Assembly (NCBI GenBank): GCA_012514835.1
Contig: JAAYZM010000399.1
Coordinates: 1 to 10,835, forward strand
Reading direction: 5' to 3'
Length of the DNA: 10,835 nt
Source: Actinomycetales bacterium
GTDB lineage: Bacteria; Actinomycetota; Actinomycetes; Actinomycetales; Cellulomonadaceae
Shown here: positions 1 to 6,453 of the stretch, in pieces
Layout: each line of letters starts with the position of its first letter
Numbering within the stretch: position 1 is the first letter of the stretch
Made by a program: the position numbers and the translations under genes
Notes under the pieces: model-generated
Databases searched by the model: none
What the model saw: only the letters and a program-made list of their open reading frames with translations
Told to the model about the DNA's origin: nothing

Positions 1-1
1 C

Positions 2-934
2 ATCACCGCGGACCAGCTCCCCGACATCCTGCCCACCACGGCCTCGCTCGGCCTCTCGCGCGCCGTGGCCACCCGCGTGGGGCTGCCGATCAACACGCCC
101 GTCGTCGTCGGCGCCGCGGACGGACCCCTCGGCAACCTCGGCACGGGCGCCCTCGACCCCGGCGTCGTGGGCCTCTCGCTCGGCACCTCGGGCGCCGCAC
201 GCATGGTGGTCGACGCCCCGCCCGAGCACCTCGACCCGTCCCTGTTCTGCTACGCCCTCACCGCCGACGCGTGGGTGGTGGGCGGGGCCGTGAGCAATGG
301 GGGCGTCGTGGTGCGCTGGGCGGGAGCCTCGCTCACCCCGGACCTGGGCCAGGCCGCTGACGACGACGGACGGAGTGTCGACGAGCGCGTCCTCGAGCTC
401 GCCGCGCGCGTGCCCGCGGGCTCCGAGGGCCTCGTGATGATCCCCTACCTGCTGGCCGAGCGGGCACCACTGTGGGACCCCGACGTGCCCGGCGCGTACC
501 TCGGCCTGCGCCGCGCCCACACCCGCGCCCACCTTGTCCGCGCCGCCGTCGAGGGCGTCTCGCTCCAGCTCGGCATCATCGTGGACCGCCTCGACGCGCT
601 CGCACCCGGCGGCGTGACGTCCGTGCGCGCGACGGGCGGGGCGTTCCGCTCAGCACTGTGGCGCGACGTGCTCGCCGCTGTGCTCGACCGGCCCCTGTGC
701 ACCGTGGGGGCCGCGGAGGGCTCCGCGCTCGGGGCCGCCGCGCTCGGGCTCTTCGCGCTCGGGCGGGCGGACTCGCTCGCGGGCGGGCTCGCGCTCGTGC
801 AGAACCCCGACGAGGGGGCCGCCCAGCTGGTCGAGTCCGACCCGGAGCTCGTCGCCGCCTACTCCGGCGTGCGCGCGCGCGTGCCGGGGCTCGTTGCCGC
901 GCTGGCCGCCGTCGGCGACCTCTTCGAGGGCTGA
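2..934 (+). CDS. gntK: Gluconokinase-type FGGY carbohydrate kinase, C-terminal part (5' end outside window)
   Basis: This is the C-terminal part of an FGGY-family sugar kinase, most likely gluconokinase (gluconate + ATP to 6-phosphogluconate, cytoplasmic, feeding the pentose phosphate or Entner-Doudoroff route). The frame is open from base 2, so the true start is upstream; the GTG at 65 is internal. About 310 residues are visible of a usual length near 500. Seen: an L-P-D-I-L-P-T-T-A stretch at the left edge, the nucleotide-binding 'LGTSGA' motif, 'FCYALTADAWVVGG' followed by 'NGG' (a pattern I associate with gluconokinases rather than xylulo- or glycerol kinases), 'PYLLAERAPLWDP', and the late adenosine-site segment 'ATGGAFRSALW'. 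The 3' end overlaps the end of the convergent repressor gene by 76 bp. The family is certain; the substrate is inferred from motif similarity. Another sugar-acid kinase of the FGGY family remains possible. Confidence 0.85.
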   Translation: MTADQLPDILPTTASLGLSRAVATRVGLPINTPVVVGAADGPLGNLGTGALDPGVVGLSLGTSGAARMVVDAPPEHLDPSLFCYALTADAWVVGGAVSNGGVVVRWAGASLTPDLGQAADDDGRSVDERVLELAARVPAGSEGLVMIPYLLAERAPLWDPDVPGAYLGLRRAHTRAHLVRAAVEGVSLQLGIIVDRLDALAPGGVTSVRATGGAFRSALWRDVLAAVLDRPLCTVGAAEGSALGAAALGLFALGRADSLAGGLALVQNPDEGAAQLVESDPELVAAYSGVRARVPGLVAALAAVGDLFEG

Positions 935-1998
935 TCCGCTGAGCTCAGGGCCGCCGCACCGACCGCCGCCGCGCGCGTCCACGCCTTGCGCCGCCGCCCG
1001 GGGCGAGCCGTCGACTCGCGGACCACGAGCTGTGCGGGCAGCATCGTAGGTCTCGACTCCGTCGGGGCCGAGTTGCGCAGCTGGGCGAGCAACCGCTTGA
1101 TCGACTGGTCGCCGAGCGCGCGCAGCGGTGCCGCGACGGTGGTGAGCGGGGGTGAGCAGAAGTCCGAGCCGAAGATGTTGTCGAAGCCGATCACGGACAC
1201 CTCCGCGGGCACGCGCGCCCCGAGCTCCGTGAGCCCGCGCACGACCCCGATCGCGATCAGGTCGTTGTAGCAGACCACGGCGCTCGTGGGATGGGCCGCG
1301 AGCTCGATCGCGGCGAGGCGCCCACCGCGCACCGTGGGCGGGAACGGGCCGATGCGCCGGGAGCGCAGCTCGAGCTCGTACGCGCCGTCGTGCAGGGACC
1401 GCCACCGCATGCCGTCCGCCCACGACGCCTCGGGACCCGCGACGTACGTGATCGTGTGGTGCCCCAGCTCCGCGAGGTGCTCGACGGCCCGGCGCATGCC
1501 GCGCGCGTTGTCCGTGAGCACGCTCGGGACGTCCGTGAGGGCCCGGTTGAGGACCACGGTGGGGCGCTGCTTGGCGATCACCCTGATCGCGGAGTCGGAC
1601 ATGCGGGAGGTCGCGAGCACCACGCCCTCCACCAGCGTGATCATGCGCTCGAGGGTCTCGCGCTCGGCCGTCGCGGACTCGTGGGCGTCCGCGACGAGGA
1701 GCGTGTAGCCGGCCTTCGAGGCGGCCTCCTCGGCTCCGCGGATGATGTCGAAGAAGAACGGGTTGGTCACGTCGGAGATGACGAGGGCGAGCAGGGCGGT
1801 GCGGCCCGTGGGCAGCGCGCGGGCGAGGGGGTTCGCGCGGTAGCCGAGCTCCTCCGCGACCGCCCGGATCCGCTCGGCGGTCTCGGCGTTGACGCGGCCG
1901 GGCCGCGAGAAGGCCCGCGAGACGGTGGACGGGGCGACCCCCGCGGCGCGTGCGACGTCGTAGATCGTGGGACCGCGCTGCGGCTGCCCGTTCACCAT
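859..1998 (-). CDS. LacI-family transcriptional repressor, probable regulator of uidAB
   Basis: A LacI/GalR-type repressor of 379 residues from the ATG at 1998; a GTG at 2007 would add three residues. Neither start has a strong ribosome site, but a G-rich stretch precedes the ATG. The N-terminal helix-turn-helix begins 'TIYDVARAAGVAPSTVSRAF' at about residue 11. The hinge 'NPLARAL' follows, then a periplasmic-binding-like effector domain starting 'LLALVISDVTNPFF' and ending near 'QLVVRESTARP'. About 45 further residues are basic and Ala/Ser/Thr-rich, unlike the family's usual end, and they run antisense into the kinase gene. It is divergent from uidA, and the gap holds a 22-bp palindrome with a central CG. 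This suggests autoregulation and control of uidAB, with a glucuronide or sugar acid as likely inducer. The family is certain; the target is inferred from position. Regulation of the kinase gene is an alternative. Confidence 0.92.
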   Translation of the reverse strand: MVNGQPQRGPTIYDVARAAGVAPSTVSRAFSRPGRVNAETAERIRAVAEELGYRANPLARALPTGRTALLALVISDVTNPFFFDIIRGAEEAASKAGYTLLVADAHESATAERETLERMITLVEGVVLATSRMSDSAIRVIAKQRPTVVLNRALTDVPSVLTDNARGMRRAVEHLAELGHHTITYVAGPEASWADGMRWRSLHDGAYELELRSRRIGPFPPTVRGGRLAAIELAAHPTSAVVCYNDLIAIGVVRGLTELGARVPAEVSVIGFDNIFGSDFCSPPLTTVAAPLRALGDQSIKRLLAQLRNSAPTESRPTMLPAQLVVRESTARPGRRRKAWTRAAAVGAAALSSADQPSKRSPTAASAATSPGTRARTPE

Positions 1999-2025
1999 GC
2001 CCCGCACGGTACGGCGCGGGACAAG

Positions 2026-2047
2026 TCATGGCAACCGCTTGTCATGA
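2026..2047. promoter_or_regulatory. Probable LacI-family operator between the repressor gene and uidA
   Basis: An imperfect 22-bp inverted repeat with half-sites TCATGGCAACC and GCTTGTCATGA; 9 of 11 base pairs are symmetric and the centre is CG (2036/2037). The core TGGCAACC/GCTTGTCA resembles the general LacI-family operator pattern (AACC/GGTT-like arms around CG, into which hinge-helix leucines insert). It lies 28 bp upstream of the repressor ATG and overlaps a TTGTCA -35 candidate of the uidA promoter, so binding would block both directions. Palindrome seen; role inferred. Confidence 0.65.
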
Positions 2048-2068
2048 ACGGACGTACTGACCGGTAAT
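2039..2068 (+). promoter_or_regulatory. Candidate uidAB promoter
   Basis: TTGTCA at 2039-2044 (one mismatch to TTGACA) and GGTAAT at 2063-2068 (two mismatches to TATAAT) are separated by 18 bp. Transcription would start near 2075, giving a leader of about 55 nt to the uidA ATG. The -35 hexamer lies in the right half of the palindromic operator, fitting repression by promoter occlusion. Inference from motif and position only. Confidence 0.4.
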
Positions 2069-2130
2069 GGACACAGACGACGCCGCGCACCGACCCCGTG
2101 AGCGGCGCTCTCGAACCCCAGGAGGAACCC

Positions 2131-3909
2131 ATGCTTCGCCCCCAAGACACCGCCACCCGTGAGCGCAAGTCCCTCGACGGCCTGTGGGCCTTCCGGCTCG
2201 ACGCCGAGAGCACCGGGCGCGACGCCCGCTGGTTCGCGGGCCCCCTCACCGACTCCGTCGAGGTGCCCGTCCCCGCGAGCTACAACGACATCTACGCGGA
2301 CGCCGCCGTGCGGGACCATGTGGGCGACGCGTGGTACCAGACCACCGTCCGCGTCCCCCGCGGCTGGGCCGGCGAGCGGATCGTGCTGCGCTTCGACGCG
2401 GCCACGCACGCCGCGAGCGTGTGGCTCGGCGAGACCCACGTGGTGAGCCACGAGGGCGGCTACACGCCGTTCGAGGCGGACGTCACCGAGCTCGTCACGG
2501 CGGGCGAGGAGTACCTCGTCACGGCCGCCGTGAACAACGAGCTGACGTTCGAGACCATCCCCCCGGGCTACATCGAGGACCAGGGCCACCGCCGCCACCA
2601 GAAGTACTTCCACGACTTCTTCAACTACGCGGGCCTGCACCGGACCGTGTGGCTGTACTCGACCCCGAAGAGCTACGTCTCCGACATCACCGTCGTCACG
2701 GACGTCGACGGCTCCACCGGCGTGGTGCGCTACGCGGTCGAGGCCTCGGGAGAGGGTGGCGCGGACGTCGAGGTGACGCTGCGCGACGCCGAGGGTGCCG
2801 TGGTCGCCACGGGCACGGGGGCCGACGGCGAGCTCCGGGTCGACGGCGCGAACCTGTGGGGCCCGGGCCACGGGTACCTGTACGAGCTCGAGGCCAGGCT
2901 GGTCTCCGGCGGCGAGACCGTCGACTCCTACCTGCAGACCGTCGGCATCCGCACGGTCGAGGTGCGCGGCACCCAGTTCCTCATCAACGGCGAGCCCTTC
3001 TACTTCACGGGCTTCGGCAAGCACGAGGACTCCCCCGTACGCGGCAAGGGGCACGACGACGCCTACCTGGTGCACGACTTCGCGCTCCTGGACTGGATCG
3101 GTGCCAACTCGTTCCGCACCTCGCACTACCCGTACGCCGAGGAGGTCTACGACTATGCGGACCGCCAGGGCATCGTCGTCATCGACGAGGTCGCGGCCGT
3201 GGGGCAGAACATGGGCCTCGCGGGTGGTGTGTTCGGCACCCAGGGCTTCACGACCTTCTCCCCCGAGACCTTCAACGACAAGTCACAAGAGGCGCACAAG
3301 CAGGCGATCCGCGAACTGATCGCGCGGGACAAGAACCACCCGAGCGTGGTCCTGTGGTCCATCGCGAACGAGCCCGAGTCGGACACCGAGGAGGCCGAGC
3401 GCTACTTCGAGCCCCTCTTCGCGCTGACCCGCGAGCTCGACCCCTCGCGCCCCGTGGGCTTTGTCAACGTCATGCTCGCCCCGCACGGCAAGTGTCGCGT
3501 CTCGCAGTTCGGCGACGTGCTCATGCTCAACCGCTACTACGGCTGGTACGTCAACACCGGTGACCTCGAGGGCGCCGAGAAGGCGTGGCGCGAAGAGCTC
3601 GAGGCGTGGGCGGGCGACGGCAAGCCGATCATCATCACCGAGTACGGCGCGGACACCGTGGCCGGCCTCCACGCGACCGTCGCGGTCCCGTGGACGGAGG
3701 AGTACCAGGTCGAGTACCTCGACATGAACCACCGCGTGTTCGACTCCGTGCCTGCCGTCGTCGGCGAGCACGTCTGGAACTTCGCGGACTTCCAGACCTC
3801 GCTCGGGATCTTCCGGGTGGACGGCAACAAGAAGGGCGCGTTCACGCGCGACCGCAAGCCCAAGGCCGCCGCGCACCTGCTGCGCGGGCGGTGGCAGAAC
3901 CTCGCGTGA
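2131..3909 (+). CDS. uidA: Beta-glucuronidase (glycoside hydrolase family 2)
   Basis: Hydrolyses beta-D-glucuronides to glucuronate plus aglycone; no signal peptide, so cytoplasmic, working after import by UidB. The ATG at 2131 is preceded by AGGAGG at 2120-2125 with a 5-nt gap; an in-frame GTG at 2098 lies before that site and is not used. The protein has 592 residues against 603 in E. coli, and the N-terminus matches that enzyme closely ('MLRPQDTATRERKSLDGLWAF'). Domain order: sugar-binding jelly roll ('VWYQ/AWYQ' region to 'YFHDFFNYAGLHR'), Ig-like sandwich ('DITVVTDV' to 'LYELEA'), then the TIM barrel from 'FYFTGFGKHED'. Catalytic residues are in place: acid/base Glu414 in 'ANEP', nucleophile Glu504 in 'ITEYG', and the carboxylate-recognition 'NKK' at 566-568, which distinguishes glucuronidases from galactosidases of GH2. 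A loop between 'VGQN' and 'ARDKNHP' is nearly as long as in E. coli. First gene of an operon with uidB, 27 bp apart. Confidence 0.97.
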   Translation: MLRPQDTATRERKSLDGLWAFRLDAESTGRDARWFAGPLTDSVEVPVPASYNDIYADAAVRDHVGDAWYQTTVRVPRGWAGERIVLRFDAATHAASVWLGETHVVSHEGGYTPFEADVTELVTAGEEYLVTAAVNNELTFETIPPGYIEDQGHRRHQKYFHDFFNYAGLHRTVWLYSTPKSYVSDITVVTDVDGSTGVVRYAVEASGEGGADVEVTLRDAEGAVVATGTGADGELRVDGANLWGPGHGYLYELEARLVSGGETVDSYLQTVGIRTVEVRGTQFLINGEPFYFTGFGKHEDSPVRGKGHDDAYLVHDFALLDWIGANSFRTSHYPYAEEVYDYADRQGIVVIDEVAAVGQNMGLAGGVFGTQGFTTFSPETFNDKSQEAHKQAIRELIARDKNHPSVVLWSIANEPESDTEEAERYFEPLFALTRELDPSRPVGFVNVMLAPHGKCRVSQFGDVLMLNRYYGWYVNTGDLEGAEKAWREELEAWAGDGKPIIITEYGADTVAGLHATVAVPWTEEYQVEYLDMNHRVFDSVPAVVGEHVWNFADFQTSLGIFRVDGNKKGAFTRDRKPKAAAHLLRGRWQNLA

Positions 3910-3936
3910 GCGACAAGAACCCCTGAGGAGACCGCC

Positions 3937-5358
3937 ATGTCCACCCCCGCACCCGAGCCGCAGACCGCCGAGGTCGAGGCTCCCCGCCTGAAGGCATCCC
4001 AGTTCTGGGGCTACGCCGCCGGCGACGCCGCGAACAACCTCGCGTTCTCGATGTCCTCGGCCTTCCTGCTGCTCTACTACACGGACGTCGCGGGCATCTC
4101 GGCCGCCGCCGTCGCCACGCTGTTCCTGCTCGTGCGCATCTTCGACGCGTTCGCGGACATCTTCGCGGGGCGCGTGGTCGACAAGACGATGACGCGCTGG
4201 GGCAAGTTCCGGCCGTTCTTCCTGTTCGGGGCCGTGCCCGTGCTCGGCCTGAGCGTGGCGGTGTTCTCCGTGCCGTCGGGGATGAGCTCGACGGCCACGC
4301 TCGTGTACGCCTACGTGACGTACGCGGCGCTCGGGCTCGCCTACTCGCTCGTCAACATCCCGTACGGCTCGCTCGCCTCCGCGATGACCCAGCGGCCCGA
4401 GGAGCGCGCGAAGCTCGCGTCGTTCCGCATGATCGGCACGGCCTCGACCATCATCATGCTCGCGTTCGTCGTGGCACCGCAGATCGAGAGCTCGAAGGCG
4501 GACCCCGCGCAGTTCCAGCGCTCGCTGACCATCACCACGCTGATCTTCCTCGTGGTGGGCGTGGGCCTGTACCTGTTCCTGTTCAAGACGGCCAAGGAGA
4601 ACGTCTACCGCGAGGTGGACCACGTCTCGATGCGTCAGAGCTTCGAGACCCTGCGGCACAACCGGCCGCTGCTCATGCTGTGCGGTGGCTCGCTGCTCTT
4701 CCTGCTCGCGATGTTCTCCCAGAGCTCCGTGCAGGCGTACTACGCCCGCGACGTGCTGGGCAACGCGAACTTCCTGATCATCCTGACGATCCTCTCGGCC
4801 GGTGCGATCTTCGCGATCGCCCCGATGATCCCGAAGATGGTCAAGACGTTCGGCAAGAAGAAGTCGTTCATCATCTTCGGGGTGATCGGCATCGTGGGCG
4901 CCGTCGGCATCACGCTCTCCCCGCCCTCCCAGCCCGTCTTCGCGATCATCTCCTTCGGGATCATGGGCATCGCGATCGCCGGTGTGAACACGCTCATGTG
5001 GGCCCTCGAGGCGGACACCGTCGAGTACGGCGAGTGGCGCACCGGGGTGCGCACGGAGGGCATCACGTACGCGCTGTTCTCCTTCACCCGCAAGCTGGGC
5101 CAGGCGCTCGGTGGCGCGGTGGCGGGCTTCGCGATCGCGGCCGGCGGGTACTCGGGCGAGGCCGTGCAGCAGAGCGACGACGCCCTGTGGGCGATCCGCC
5201 TCTCGGCCGGCCTCATCCCGGCGGGCTTCATCGTCCTGGCGATCGCCGTGATCTTCTTCTACCCGCTCACGGAGAAGTTCTTCGCGGACATGGTCGCCGA
5301 GACCAAGGCCCGCCGGACCCTGGCCACCCCGGCCCCCGACGACGCCACCGACGCCTGA
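3937..5358 (+). CDS. uidB: Glucuronide:cation symporter, GPH family
   Basis: An integral membrane carrier of 473 residues in the GPH (glycoside-pentoside-hexuronide:cation symporter) family, with about 12 hydrophobic segments. It most likely imports glucuronides with H+ or Na+. The ATG at 3937 follows GAGGAG at 3925-3930 with a 6-nt gap. Matches to E. coli UidB (recalled) run the whole length: 'GYAAGDAANNLAFSM', 'LLYYTDVAGISAAAV', 'RIFDAFADIFAGRVVD', 'RWGKFRPFFLFG', 'YSLVNIPYGSLASAMTQ', 'NRPLLMLCGG', 'MWALEADTVEYGEW', 'GVRTEGITYALFSFTRK' and 'FYPLTEKFF'. The DTVEYGEWRTG...FSFTRK stretch is the family's late signature. The E. coli operon has a membrane-associated UidC after UidB; none is seen here. 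It is co-transcribed with uidA, so it should be induced by the same signal through the LacI-type repressor. A closely related beta-glycoside substrate is possible, but the uidA pairing makes glucuronides by far the best guess. Confidence 0.95.
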   Translation: MSTPAPEPQTAEVEAPRLKASQFWGYAAGDAANNLAFSMSSAFLLLYYTDVAGISAAAVATLFLLVRIFDAFADIFAGRVVDKTMTRWGKFRPFFLFGAVPVLGLSVAVFSVPSGMSSTATLVYAYVTYAALGLAYSLVNIPYGSLASAMTQRPEERAKLASFRMIGTASTIIMLAFVVAPQIESSKADPAQFQRSLTITTLIFLVVGVGLYLFLFKTAKENVYREVDHVSMRQSFETLRHNRPLLMLCGGSLLFLLAMFSQSSVQAYYARDVLGNANFLIILTILSAGAIFAIAPMIPKMVKTFGKKKSFIIFGVIGIVGAVGITLSPPSQPVFAIISFGIMGIAIAGVNTLMWALEADTVEYGEWRTGVRTEGITYALFSFTRKLGQALGGAVAGFAIAAGGYSGEAVQQSDDALWAIRLSAGLIPAGFIVLAIAVIFFYPLTEKFFADMVAETKARRTLATPAPDDATDA

Positions 5359-5395
5359 CCCACCCACCCTCCTCCGCCCCCTCCCCCTCCCCCCC
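5359..5395 (+). other. C-rich, G-poor tract just after uidB
   Basis: Immediately after the uidB stop the plus strand is almost all C and T: six runs of three to seven C, with a single G (5376). In RNA this is an unstructured C>G segment of the kind that Rho binds, placed at the end of the uidAB message. On the minus strand the same bases give runs of G5, G5 and G7 plus three G3 runs, a strong potential G-quadruplex. Composition seen; function inferred. Confidence 0.4.
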
Positions 5396-5416
5396 AATCC
5401 CCGCCCTTCCGTCCGC

Positions 5417-5484
5417 CGAGGTAGTGATCCTTGTGCGAGGTAGTGACTCCTCAGTCACTACCTCGCGTAAGGGTCACTACCTCG
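5417..5484 (+). repeat. 68-nt hairpin made of four 11-mers (two direct, two inverted)
   Basis: CGAGGTAGTGA occurs at 5417-5427 and 5436-5446, and its reverse complement TCACTACCTCG at 5455-5465 and 5474-5484. The period is exactly 19 bp, with 8-nt spacers. In RNA of the plus strand the whole element folds as one 32-bp stem with a CCTC loop (5449-5452). All 32 pairs form: 29 Watson-Crick and three G-U (5434/5467, 5433/5468, 5428/5473). There is no T tract after it. It lies between uidB and larE and could act as a terminator, a 3'-end-protecting structure, a REP-like interspersed repeat or a multi-site operator. Structure certain; role unknown. Confidence 0.85.
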
Positions 5485-5583
5485 CGGGCACGGTGGGAGC
5501 GGCGAGGAGCCACGGGAGGGGTGAGGAGCGGTGGGAGAGGTGGCGCGGCAGGGACCAGGAGAAGGGATGATGAGGGGATGGGG

Positions 5584-6453
5584 ATGGCGATGAGGCAGAC
5601 CGAGGGGCTCGGCGAGGGCGATCTCGCCGGGGTGGAGCAGGTCACGGACCAGCTGCGGGCCGCCGTGCCGCGCGGGCGGCTCGGGGTCGCGTTCTCCGGC
5701 GGCGTGGATTCCTCGACGCTCCTCGCGCTCGCCGCGAGCGCGCTCGGCACGGACCGCGTGGTCGCGATCCTCGGCGTTTCCCCCTCGCTCGCGACGGACG
5801 AGCGCGAAGCGGCCCACGAGGTCGCGCGGCACGTCGGCACGCGCGTGGTGGAGATCGCCACGCGCGAGGGTGACCGCCCCGAGTACCGCGCGAACGGCCC
5901 GGACCGCTGCTTCTTCTGCAAGGACGAGCTGTTCGCCACGATCGACACCGAGCTCGTCGCGGCGCTCGGCCTCGACGCCGTCGCGTACGGCGAGAACGCC
6001 GACGACGCCCGCCGCCCCGACCGTCCGGGCGCGCAAGCCGCGACGGACCATGCCGTGCTCCGCCCCCTCGCGGACGCGGCCCTCGACAAGGCCGCCGTCC
6101 GCCGCATCGCGCGCGCCTTCGAGCTCCCGTGCGCGGACAAGCCCGCCGCACCCTGCCTCGCCTCGCGCATCCCGCACTTCGAGGAGGTCACCCCGGAGAA
6201 GCTCGCCCAGGTGGACGCCGCGGAGTCGGCGCTGCGCGGCCTGGGCCTCGGCGACCTGCGGGTGCGCCACCACGGCGAGATCGCCCGCCTCGAGCTCACG
6301 GGCGAGGACATCGCCCGCGCGGCCACCGAGCCGCTGCGTACCGAGGTGTGGTCCGCCGTGCGCGGCGCGGGCTTCCGCTTCGTGGCCCTCGACCTGCGCG
6401 GGGTCCAGTCCGGGGCGTTCACGCTCCCCCTCGTGGAGGTGCGGGGTGGCTGA
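5584..6453 (+). CDS. larE: ATP-dependent sulfur transferase for nickel-pincer cofactor synthesis, LarE
   Basis: LarE adenylates the pyridinium-biscarboxylate mononucleotide made by LarB and replaces the carboxylates with thiocarboxylates, a late step in building the nickel-pincer nucleotide used by lactate racemase-type enzymes. The product has 289 residues from the ATG at 5584, chosen because GAGGGG (5572-5577) lies 6 nt upstream; in-frame ATGs at 5578 and 5590 are alternatives. The PP-loop ATP-binding motif SGGVDS is at residues 38-43, 'RCFFCKDELF' at about 108-117, and 'PCLASRIP' at about 190-197. The Cys191 region corresponds, by my reading, to the sacrificial cysteine of the single-cysteine enzymes. 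There are four cysteines (109, 112, 183, 191), so a cluster-dependent variant cannot be excluded. The frame overlaps larB by 8 bp, implying translational coupling. An open frame back to a TTG at 5431 is not the real start, as it would begin inside the hairpin. Confidence 0.9.
   Translation: MAMRQTEGLGEGDLAGVEQVTDQLRAAVPRGRLGVAFSGGVDSSTLLALAASALGTDRVVAILGVSPSLATDEREAAHEVARHVGTRVVEIATREGDRPEYRANGPDRCFFCKDELFATIDTELVAALGLDAVAYGENADDARRPDRPGAQAATDHAVLRPLADAALDKAAVRRIARAFELPCADKPAAPCLASRIPHFEEVTPEKLAQVDAAESALRGLGLGDLRVRHHGEIARLELTGEDIARAATEPLRTEVWSAVRGAGFRFVALDLRGVQSGAFTLPLVEVRGG

Noticed and set aside
650..2029. A 459-codon minus-strand frame overlapping the LacI gene
   Set aside because: Arg/Ala/Pro-rich and out of frame with the clear LacI protein on the same strand.
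2098..2130. Earlier GTG start for uidA at 2098
   Set aside because: It would translate through the AGGAGG site at 2120-2125; the ATG at 2131 matches the E. coli N-terminus.
2026..3126. A minus-strand frame of 366 codons opposite uidA
   Set aside because: No domain, composition typical of a shadow frame, and it covers the operator region.
3283..5397. A very long minus-strand open frame (704 codons) opposite uidA/uidB
   Set aside because: It is Arg/Gly/Asp/His-rich low-complexity translation typical of antisense frames in high-GC DNA, and it lies opposite two unmistakable genes.
5417..5484. Reading the four 11-mers as a CRISPR array
   Set aside because: Units are only 11 bp with 8-bp spacers, half are inverted, and there are no cas genes.
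5431..5583. TTG at 5431 as larE start, adding 51 residues
   Set aside because: The added residues are encoded by the hairpin and a purine-rich leader, are Arg/Gly-rich, and no LarE has such an extension to my knowledge.
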